Of a stretch of DNA of 7,330 nt, positions 1 through 5,481 are shown piece after piece; the first letter of the stretch is position 1, and every line of letters starts with the position of its first letter. Origin of the DNA: Treponema sp. (GTDB taxonomy: Bacteria; Spirochaetota; Spirochaetia; Treponematales; Breznakiellaceae); assembly GCA_031259515.1 (NCBI GenBank), contig JAIRLK010000020.1, positions 1 to 7,330 of the forward strand. The letters are read 5' to 3'. Under the pieces are notes generated by a model. That model was not told the origin of the DNA. It was given only the letters and a program-made list of their open reading frames with translations, and ran no database searches. A program made the position numbers and the translations under genes.

Positions 1-1
1 C

Positions 2-1030
2 TGGGCGGACAAGGTTATTGCCGTGGACTTTGCTCCCCTGCCGACGGGTCTGGACAGCACGGCCCTTTGGAACACCTACTTTGAACAGTTGTACGCCGGT
101 TATGTAGAAGATCTGAAGACGGGACACAAGGAACCTCTGGTCTGGATGCAGAACCTGTTCTCCCACCGGGGGCACACCAACTTTGAAGCGGCGATTAAGC
201 GCGCCGGCTTTTCCCGCTTTGACCGTTTATCCGCCGAAGGCAATATGCGGCTGGTGATCTTTGCCAAGGGCTATAAGGACATTATTATAGAAAGCGTGGC
301 TGTTGTTGCAGACGGCGACAGCGTCCCGGCTATTGAACAAGGCTCGACCTTCTATGTGAAGAATGACAAGAAGTTACGGAACTCCAGCGGCGCTGAGCTT
401 GATGAGGGCAATGTTTTGCACGTCGGTAATTTGAGCGCAACGGCCTTGGCGGATTTCGCGGCAAAGAGCGGGGTTATTAAAAAAGGAGGAGCGGACATCT
501 CTACGGCAGTGTATACGCTTGCGCCGGAGGGAGAGGGCGAAATAGCCATTACGCTCAAGGATGACTTCTTTACCGGATCTTTCCAGGGTTCCTATACGCT
601 CAGCATAAACTCCGACACCACGGTACATCCGACCGTTTCCTTTGCGGTGAACCACATTATCACCCGCCCCCAACTGAAGCAGGGCGATAGTGGTACAGCG
701 GCTGACGCGGACACTGTTGACGGCGCTATCTCAGTAACTACAGCTGGCGGCAATATCACCATTGAGAATGAGGATTTCGCGAAAGCTGTCGTAACGTCGG
801 GCCGCTCTGTCAGTTCGATAATGGAAAACACGGATGACGCAACGGCCATAACAGGGGCGATAACGAAGGGTACTGACGACAAGTACTACATTGATGCCAC
901 AAAGTTAACAGCCAACAAAACCTACAAGCTGACGATTGTTACAGCCAACTTTGTAAGGGAAAATACCGGTCAGACACCGCTTTACGTTAGTCTTAACTCG
1001 GTAGTGTACTACATCACGGTTAATAACTGA
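2..1030 (+). CDS. C-terminal part of a beta-rich, probably surface or secreted protein (5' end outside window)
   Basis: The frame is open from the first bases of the window (WADKVIAVDF...) to a TGA at 1028-1030, so this is the last 342 residues of a longer protein. A GTG at 23 could serve as a start but has no Shine-Dalgarno sequence, and the reading frame continues upstream of it. I do not recognise a family with certainty. The segment around fragment residues 79-95 (NMRLVIFAKGYKDIIIES) resembles the conserved end of HID/DUF1533-type beta domains found on bacterial surface proteins ('...vIkAeGYkd...'). The rest alternates short hydrophobic strands with Thr/Ser/Asp/Asn-rich turns and ends in a strand-like YITVNN tail, as in Ig-like or beta-sandwich modules. 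No transmembrane segment or sortase motif is visible in this part. Codon choice looks more AT-rich than in the next two genes. A strong terminator follows, so this is the end of its transcript. Function is unknown. Confidence 0.75.
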   Translation, partial: WADKVIAVDFAPLPTGLDSTALWNTYFEQLYAGYVEDLKTGHKEPLVWMQNLFSHRGHTNFEAAIKRAGFSRFDRLSAEGNMRLVIFAKGYKDIIIESVAVVADGDSVPAIEQGSTFYVKNDKKLRNSSGAELDEGNVLHVGNLSATALADFAAKSGVIKKGGADISTAVYTLAPEGEGEIAITLKDDFFTGSFQGSYTLSINSDTTVHPTVSFAVNHIITRPQLKQGDSGTAADADTVDGAISVTTAGGNITIENEDFAKAVVTSGRSVSSIMENTDDATAITGAITKGTDDKYYIDATKLTANKTYKLTIVTANFVRENTGQTPLYVSLNSVVYYITVNN

Positions 1031-1065
1031 TAGCAGCGTAAGCGCTGCGGCGCTCAGCCCTCTAC

Positions 1066-1102
1066 GGGCGGTCCGGCCACATTGGCTGGACCGCCCTTTT
1101 TT
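1066..1102 (+). terminator. Rho-independent terminator of the upstream surface-protein gene
   Basis: A 13-bp stem (GGGCGGTCCGGCC at 1066-1078 pairing with GGCTGGACCGCCC at 1084-1096, including one G-U pair) closes a 5-nt loop, ACATT. It is followed directly by six T residues (1097-1102). It begins 35 nt after the TGA stop. A smaller hairpin (GCAGCG/CGCTGC, 1033-1048) lies between the stop codon and the terminator. Confidence 0.95.
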
Positions 1103-1146
1103 ATATACCGCGCAAAAGAGCAAACACAGCCGCCTGGCCGCGGCAA

Positions 1147-1175
1147 TTTAACAGTGCGAAAAAACAAGCCATAAT
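1147..1175 (+). promoter_or_regulatory. Candidate sigma70-type promoter for the queG-like transcript
   Basis: TTTAAC at 1147-1152 (3 of 6 matches to TTGACA) is separated by exactly 17 nt from CATAAT at 1170-1175 (5 of 6 matches to TATAAT). It lies after the upstream terminator and before the QueG-like gene, where a promoter is expected. A start site near 1182 would give a leader of about 90 nt containing the small ORF at 1214. The -35 is weak, so this is a prediction from spacing and position only. Confidence 0.35.
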
Positions 1176-1213
1176 GAGGCGTGGAACGAGGAATATTTGG
1201 GCAGGAGGATTTC

Positions 1214-1249
1214 ATGCTATTTGTTATGGGTAACGAAGACGATGGGTAA
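1214..1249 (+). CDS. Possible 11-codon leader ORF ahead of the queG-like gene
   Basis: ATG at 1214 follows AGGAGG (1203-1208) with 5 nt between, the best ribosome-binding site in this intergenic region. It encodes MLFVMGNEDDG and stops at TAA 1247-1249. A second mini-ORF (ATG 1250, MVTC, stop 1262-1264) begins one base after that stop, and the queG-like ATG comes 4 nt later. The queG-like start itself has no recognisable Shine-Dalgarno sequence. The arrangement would therefore fit translational coupling or a leader peptide. The peptide has no recognisable family, and such an ORF may also be chance. Confidence 0.3.
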   Translation: MLFVMGNEDDG

Positions 1250-1268
1250 ATGGTAACGTGCTAAACTA

Positions 1269-2195
1269 ATGAAATTGCGGGAATTAAAAGAAGAAATCCG
1301 CGCTTCCGCCCTGAACGCGGGATTTATCCGCGCCCGGATCCTTGCCCCCTTTAAGCCGGAGCCTCCGCCCGAAGGACTGCGGGTTCCGGACAACCGCCGC
1401 CTTGGGATGCCTTCCGCCCTGGTAGCGGCTTTGCCCTACGGGAACCGGCCTCTGGAGGGGGAAACGCCCTTTGCCGGGGATCCCCCGCGGGGGACCGGAA
1501 GCATAGCCCCCTTTGCCCGGCGGAACTACTACCGGGAGGCGGTTCGGCGCTTGCAAGTTCTGGCGGCGGAATTTCGTACCCGCTATGGCGGAATCCGCGC
1601 CGATTACTGTATTTTCTGCAATTCCCCCATCCCGGAAAAGCCCCTGGCCCGCGCCTGCGGCCTGGGCGCGGCGGGACGGAACAGCCTCATTATTACCCCC
1701 GAAGCAGGGTCCCTGGTTATCATCGCTGGGATGACCCTGCCTCTGGCCCTGGAAACAGACATCCCCCTCACTCAGGATGAATCCTTCTTCTTTTGCGGGG
1801 CCTGCGATCCGGAACATCCCCCCTGTAAAGCGGCCTGCCCTACAAACGCCGTCCGGGGAGATGGGAAGATAGACAGGGAGCGGTGTATCCAATGGTATGC
1901 TTCGGGGAACGGCGCGGCTGTACCGCCGGAGGTCGTCCGGCATTGGGGCAGGCGGCTGTACGGCTGTACGGTCTGCCAGGATGCCTGCGTCAGAAACCGC
2001 CGGCCCATTCCGGGAACACGGACTGCTGAAGGGACTCTCCCGGCATACCTGGACTGCCGGGAACTCATGGCGGCTTCGGACGGGGAACTGAAAGAGCGGT
2101 TCAAAGGTACCGCTTTGGGGCTTTCCTGGCCGGGCCCCCAGGGGATCAGGCGGAACGCCCGGCTGATTTGGGAACAGGATATGGGGCCCGGATAA
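1269..2195 (+). CDS. queG: QueG-like epoxyqueuosine reductase (short form, altered active site)
   Basis: QueG reduces epoxyqueuosine to queuosine in tRNA with a cob(II)alamin cofactor and two 4Fe-4S clusters, in the cytoplasm. Evidence here: an N-terminal DUF1730-like region (residues 5-110, including an ARRNYY segment where QueG has the AxGxDYH motif), the core ARACGLGAAGRNSLIITPEAGS (127-148), and a double-cluster domain with eight well-placed cysteines (176, 179, 186, 190; 206, 233, 236, 240) and the signature YGCTVCQDAC. Oddities: the catalytic Asp of the 'VDT/VDS' motif is Asn118 (CNS), the DYH histidine is Tyr88, the first CxxC is separated from the next Cys by six residues instead of the usual two, and the usual CP after the last Cys is CV. 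At 308 residues it lacks the C-terminal HEAT-like part of longer QueGs. The start is the only in-frame ATG after TAA 1254-1256, without a clear RBS. It is either a divergent QueG or a paralogue with another substrate; no other queuosine gene is nearby. Confidence 0.8.
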   Translation: MKLRELKEEIRASALNAGFIRARILAPFKPEPPPEGLRVPDNRRLGMPSALVAALPYGNRPLEGETPFAGDPPRGTGSIAPFARRNYYREAVRRLQVLAAEFRTRYGGIRADYCIFCNSPIPEKPLARACGLGAAGRNSLIITPEAGSLVIIAGMTLPLALETDIPLTQDESFFFCGACDPEHPPCKAACPTNAVRGDGKIDRERCIQWYASGNGAAVPPEVVRHWGRRLYGCTVCQDACVRNRRPIPGTRTAEGTLPAYLDCRELMAASDGELKERFKGTALGLSWPGPQGIRRNARLIWEQDMGPG

Positions 2196-2206
2196 AAAAT
2201 GAATCC

Positions 2207-2235
2207 AAAAGGACCGCGAATTAACGCGGATTTTT
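2207..2235. terminator. Hairpin terminator between convergent genes, possibly bidirectional
   Basis: The core stem is CCGCG (2214-2218) and CGCGG (2225-2229) with a 6-nt loop, AATTAA. It is followed by ATTTTTC on the plus strand and flanked upstream by AAAA (2207-2210), which gives a weaker T-run on the minus strand. The outer AAAGG/TTTTT bases can extend the stem past one A-A mismatch. It sits between the stop of the queG-like gene (2195) and the stop of the minus-strand lipoprotein (2261), which is where a shared terminator would be expected. Confidence 0.65.
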
Positions 2236-2260
2236 CGTACTATAGGCATGTACATTCGGC

Positions 2261-2851
2261 TTACTTCTTGGATGACGTTTCCCTCGCCCCCTGGGAAATC
2301 TGACCGCGAATGTCGCTGAGGGCAGCCCGGGCGGCCTGACTCATCTCCACGGCTTCCCGGGGACGGGTTACGGCGGCAGCCTCCGCCTGGTCAATAACGC
2401 CCCGGGCATCCTCCATACCCTGGCCCAGGACTTCGTAATCAAGCTCAAGGCCGTTTCCTTTTGCGTTGGAGAGGAGACCTTCGGTTTCGGTAAGGGAATT
2501 TTGTATTGAGGCGATCAACCCTTCGGCCTCGTCCCGGGCCCGTTGGGCGGCGGCCCGTCCGTCACTGACGGCTTTTCCCGCGGCGCTGACGGCTTCGGCG
2601 GCGTATGCTTTGGCAGCGTCGTACCGTTTGGCGTTGGCTTCCTGCCTCATCCTGAAAATAGCGTCCCTGGCGCGGTTCAGGGAAGTTTCACCAAAGGCTA
2701 CCGCGTCGGGATCGTTTTCCGCACGGATCAACGCTTCGGTAGCGGCCTCCATATCTTCGGTTGGAGGCTTGGCGCATCCTCCCAGGAATATGATAAATCC
2801 CAAAACCATAAGGGACACAACTCGTTTTATGTCTTGTTTTTTATACATCAT
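2261..2851 (-). CDS. Alpha-helical DUF4398-type lipoprotein
   Basis: This 196-residue precursor has a basic start (KKQDIKR), a hydrophobic segment (residues 11-24) and a lipobox LGGC with the acylated Cys at 26, so the product should be lipid-anchored in the envelope. The mature part begins AKPPTEDMEAA and is almost entirely alpha-helical and Ala/Glu/Arg-rich. Blocks such as SLNRARDAIFRMRQEANAKR and AKAYAAEAVSAAGKAV match the DUF4398 style of 'A...L..A...L..A' helices. The second half (about 110-190) repeats the same rhythm, suggesting two helical hairpins. DUF4398 proteins have no fixed biochemical function; a structural or scaffold role at the outer membrane is inference. Two adjacent ATGs are possible: AGGAG (2856-2860) lies 4 nt before the first and 7 nt before the second, so residue 2 may be the true start. 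It is transcribed divergently from the CHASE2 gene. Confidence 0.85.
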   Translation of the reverse strand: MMYKKQDIKRVVSLMVLGFIIFLGGCAKPPTEDMEAATEALIRAENDPDAVAFGETSLNRARDAIFRMRQEANAKRYDAAKAYAAEAVSAAGKAVSDGRAAAQRARDEAEGLIASIQNSLTETEGLLSNAKGNGLELDYEVLGQGMEDARGVIDQAEAAAVTRPREAVEMSQAARAALSDIRGQISQGARETSSKK

Positions 2852-2868
2852 CTGTCTCCTTTTACTTT

Positions 2869-2880
2869 TAGTTTAGTATA
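2869..2880 (-). promoter_or_regulatory. Candidate -10 region of the lipoprotein promoter
   Basis: On the minus strand the sequence TACTATACTAAA is read just upstream of the lipoprotein RBS. TATACT matches TATAAT at 5 of 6 positions. No convincing -35 is visible 16-18 nt upstream, so this is tentative. Confidence 0.3.
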
Positions 2881-2902
2881 GTACATCAGAGACCCGGTTG
2901 TT

Positions 2903-2915
2903 CTACCCGTGGTAG
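2903..2915. repeat. Small inverted repeat in the divergent intergenic region
   Basis: CTACC-CGT-GGTAG is a perfect 5-bp inverted repeat with a 3-bp centre. It lies in the 119-bp region between the divergent lipoprotein and CHASE2 genes. It could be a repressor site or a minor hairpin; it is short enough to arise by chance. Confidence 0.3.
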
Positions 2916-2953
2916 GTACTCGCTGGTAAAGAAGCCATAAAATTCATCCGAAA

Positions 2954-2968
2954 TTCAGACTATCTGAA
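2954..2968. promoter_or_regulatory. Inverted repeat overlapping the ribosome-binding region of the CHASE2 gene
   Basis: TTCAGA-CTA-TCTGAA is a perfect 6-bp inverted repeat with a 3-bp spacer, ending 2 nt before the ATG at 2971. It occupies the place where a Shine-Dalgarno sequence should be, and none is otherwise visible. It could be a protein-binding operator or an RNA hairpin that limits translation initiation. The pairing is seen directly; the role is inferred. Confidence 0.4.
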
Positions 2969-2970
2969 GT

Positions 2971-5421
2971 ATGGCGGCATATCACGTTCCTCAAAAAATA
3001 TTCTTGCGGCTTCTCCTGTCGGTATGCGTTGCGGCCAGCAGCTTGATTTTCCTGTATTTTTTCTTTTCCGGTCCACGGCTGGGCCCTCATTATGATTTCC
3101 TGATGCGCCGCCGTCCGCCGCCGCCGGTTTCCCGTGAAGTGGTAATTATAGAGACCGCTCCAGTCTCAACGACCCAGCCGGCCTCCAATTTCATTGAACC
3201 GGCGGACGTATCCGTTATCCTTATGACCCTGGCGGAATTGGGCGTTCGCGGGCTGGCGGTCCAGGCCCCTGGTTTACGTGCTACCCAGGACGGACCTTAT
3301 GGCCATCCGGCGGAAACTGAATTGTCCCGCCGGATGGATGAGGAATTTTCCCTTCTGGCCGGGAACATCAGGAATTTATTCCAGGCCATCTTGATGGGTT
3401 CGGTTTCGCCTGAAGAAGCGGAACACTACGTGGACACCCTGATCGGCCTTTCGGAACAGGGCAAGGAGCGGCTCTTTGCGGTCCTGGCCCGAAAGGACAA
3501 TCCGGAAATGATGCGGGCAGCGCGGGCGGCTGCGGCCTTCGGCCTCCTGTGGGAAGCCGAAGGCCCTCGCGTTTCCACCGGCGAAACCCCGGAGGGTTCG
3601 AGCGGCCTGTATTCCCGTTCAAGCCCGGACAGGGACGGCGTGTTCCGCCGTATATATCCCCTGGCGGGTGACGGTTTAGCGGGCGGCGGCGCTAGGGCGG
3701 AGCATGTGGTTTACGCCATGATGAACCATTACCTGGGACCATCGGACATCGAATACCGGCAGGGTATGCCCCTGCTCCGGTTCAAGCGGGAAGGTTTTGT
3801 CCGGGACATAGCCCTGGACAGCCGGGGGGCGGTGTTGGCGGAACGGCCCCGGGGGAACGAGGGTTTCAGGCGGCTTACCCCGGAGGATTTTGCGGAATAC
3901 GAGAGAGCGGATCAGGAATTCGCCCTCTTCCTGGATACCCTGCGGGAGCGGGGCTGTTTCATCTATCTTGCGCCGGAAGCGTATCCTACCATGTTATATG
4001 AATATTCCCACAGGCTTCGGGAAGAACTTCTGGAAAACACCGGGGATCAGCCGCTTAGGGACTTGAAAGCCCGCTGGCTTGACGCACGGGCCGAATATTT
4101 GCGGGGCCTGGAAAATTTCGCCGCCGGGCCTTCGGAAACAAACCTGGTTATGAGCTACGAGCGGCGTATCGCCGCGGAAGACCTGGAGGATGAGGGGCTG
4201 CGCCGGCTGGTTTCCCAGCGGAACGACGTCATCAGCGACTTTGCCGCCTTCCGGGAAAAATACGATGAATTGCTCCGTATCCGGTCCGGCCTGTCCTTGG
4301 CCCTGGCCGGTTCCTTTTGTATCCTGGGACCCGGGGCCGCGCCTCCGCCGGATTCCCCCGGCATTGCGGGCCCGGAGACCGGGTCCGGGAACTTCCTGAC
4401 CCGGCTTTTCCCCGTTGAACAGGAACCGGTTCCTTCGGACACGGAGGTTTCCGCCATTCTGGCCAACACGATCCTGTCCGGCAGGGCCGTCATTGTTCCT
4501 CCGGGACAATACATCCTGCTCTGGTCCCTGCTCCCCGTCCTCCTCATCCTCTTCTTGATTCGGCGGCTGGGACCTGTCTTGACCCTGGTCTTCGGCCTCG
4601 CCATGACCATCCTGACCGGGGCGGTGTTTTCCTGGGGATTTATCCTTACCCGGTATTGGATTGACCCCCTTATCCCCGCGGGAAGCGCCTTGGCGGGGAC
4701 GCTGGCATCCTTCCTTTTCATCCTCTCTGCAAAACGCCGGGATCAGGCGTGTATACGCCGGCGCTACGGCGGCGCGTCCGGGCCGGCATACCTGAAACGC
4801 CTGGTCCGCGCCGGGCGGCCCCTGGCCGGGGAAATCCTTCGGGAACACGCCGCAATCGTGGCGATACGCCGGGGGGACCTCCTGACCGCCGAAAGCGGAA
4901 AAGACCCCCTGGACAGCGCCGGGGAAATCCGGGCCTTCCGGGAAGCGGCGGCGCGGCGCTTCAAACAGGCCGGAGGCGTCATCGTAGGGATAGACGGGGA
5001 TCTGGCGCTGGCTGCCTTTGGTTCTCCTTTGGAGCGGATAGCCTTCGGTATTTCCGCGAGTTCCGCCGGGAAGGACTATGATGACGGACCGGCCCCGGAT
5101 CATCATAGTCCCGAAGCTAAGACGGTAGGATTCATCGTGGAGCTTTTGAAAGAAGCGCCGGAAACCGCCGCCTGGCGTTTCGGCATAGACTCAGGAGACT
5201 GCGCCTTCGGCTATTCGGAAATTTCAGGCTACGCCGCATTTGGCCGCCCCGTAGTCCACGCCCGCATCCTTTCCAGCATCGCCTCCCGCTACCACGCCCG
5301 TATCCTGGTTACCGCCAGGGTGAACGATGGCATAACCGGATTCCTGACCCGCAGGCTGGATGTCCTCGCCAACACCGCCGGCAAAGAGAAAGAACCCTTT
5401 TACGAGATACGCCTCTCCTGA
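2971..5421 (+). CDS. CHASE2-domain membrane protein with a degenerate class III adenylate cyclase-like domain
   Basis: The 816-residue protein has an N-terminal membrane anchor (about 9-32), then the CHASE2 signature YDFLMRRRPPPP plus EVVIIETA (41-63). The expected CHASE2 end follows at 446-510 (SFCILGPGAAPPP...ILANTILSGRAVIVPP). Three membrane helices (about 515-588) lead to a cytoplasmic domain (about 620-815). CHASE2 is an extracytoplasmic sensory domain known from receptor-type cyclases, kinases and phosphatases. The last domain keeps cyclase landmarks: GGVIVGIDGD...AAFGSP (668-686), FGIDSGDCAFG (737-747) and YHARILVT (774-781). The metal Asp of the first motif is Ile632, the substrate Asp is Arg759, and the transition-state Asn/Arg positions are Val762/Ile766; only Asp677 remains. 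It is therefore probably a non-catalytic, signalling or allosteric domain (inference). Residues about 300-440 are a long charged helical insertion within CHASE2. The start is fixed by a TGA two codons upstream; no good RBS is visible. Confidence 0.75.
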   Translation: MAAYHVPQKIFLRLLLSVCVAASSLIFLYFFFSGPRLGPHYDFLMRRRPPPPVSREVVIIETAPVSTTQPASNFIEPADVSVILMTLAELGVRGLAVQAPGLRATQDGPYGHPAETELSRRMDEEFSLLAGNIRNLFQAILMGSVSPEEAEHYVDTLIGLSEQGKERLFAVLARKDNPEMMRAARAAAAFGLLWEAEGPRVSTGETPEGSSGLYSRSSPDRDGVFRRIYPLAGDGLAGGGARAEHVVYAMMNHYLGPSDIEYRQGMPLLRFKREGFVRDIALDSRGAVLAERPRGNEGFRRLTPEDFAEYERADQEFALFLDTLRERGCFIYLAPEAYPTMLYEYSHRLREELLENTGDQPLRDLKARWLDARAEYLRGLENFAAGPSETNLVMSYERRIAAEDLEDEGLRRLVSQRNDVISDFAAFREKYDELLRIRSGLSLALAGSFCILGPGAAPPPDSPGIAGPETGSGNFLTRLFPVEQEPVPSDTEVSAILANTILSGRAVIVPPGQYILLWSLLPVLLILFLIRRLGPVLTLVFGLAMTILTGAVFSWGFILTRYWIDPLIPAGSALAGTLASFLFILSAKRRDQACIRRRYGGASGPAYLKRLVRAGRPLAGEILREHAAIVAIRRGDLLTAESGKDPLDSAGEIRAFREAAARRFKQAGGVIVGIDGDLALAAFGSPLERIAFGISASSAGKDYDDGPAPDHHSPEAKTVGFIVELLKEAPETAAWRFGIDSGDCAFGYSEISGYAAFGRPVVHARILSSIASRYHARILVTARVNDGITGFLTRRLDVLANTAGKEKEPFYEIRLS
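3534..3565. repeat. 10-bp perfect inverted repeat inside the CHASE2 coding region
   Basis: GGCCTTCGGC (3534-3543) and GCCGAAGGCC (3556-3565) are perfect reverse complements around a 12-nt loop. The segment encodes residues 188-199 of the CHASE2 protein. There is no T-run after it, so it is not a terminator. Its GC-rich context makes chance likely. Confidence 0.5.
5072..5112. repeat. 12-bp perfect inverted repeat inside the cyclase-like domain
   Basis: GGACTATGATGA (5073-5084) pairs perfectly with TCATCATAGTCC (5100-5111) around a 15-nt GC-rich loop. It encodes the Gly/Asp/Pro/His-rich stretch at residues 701-714, a linker that appears to be an extra insertion relative to usual cyclase domains. 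It has no terminator T-run. Confidence 0.6.
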
Positions 5422-5455
5422 AAATCATGCCGAATTGCTGACGCCGTTTTCAAAC

Positions 5456-5465
5456 TAACCGGTTA
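5456..5465. promoter_or_regulatory. Putative LacI-family operator ahead of the repressor gene
   Basis: TAACCGGTTA is a perfect 10-bp palindrome with a central CG. It ends 16 nt before the repressor's ATG. LacI-family operators are symmetric and usually carry a central CpG into which the hinge-helix leucine inserts; the neighbouring repressor keeps that leucine (Leu55). Autoregulation would be typical. The site is shorter than the usual 14-20 bp and no second copy was noticed, so this is a candidate. Confidence 0.45.
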
Positions 5466-5481
5466 TATGATTTAATGAGCC

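Noticed and set aside
1241..1271. Possible preQ1 riboswitch before the queG-like gene (the leader ends in AAACTAATG)
   Set aside because: The CTAAACTAA end recalls preQ1-I aptamers, but I could not find the required upstream stem, the C-rich loop or the longer A-run. QueG acts after preQ1, so the fit is also weak functionally.
1284..2255. A 323-codon open frame on the minus strand across the queG-like gene
   Set aside because: Its product is Pro/Gly/Arg-rich low-complexity sequence with no motif, and it lies entirely antisense to a gene with clear family motifs. GC-rich codons suppress stops on the other strand.
3994..5106. A 370-codon open frame on the minus strand inside the CHASE2 gene
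   Set aside because: The translation is Gly/Pro/Gln/Arg-rich without domain features and is the shadow of a well-supported membrane protein gene.
5422..5481. Terminator between the CHASE2 and lacI-type genes
   Set aside because: No stem followed by a T-run is present. The only strong symmetry is the 10-bp palindrome, which has no loop or U-tract.
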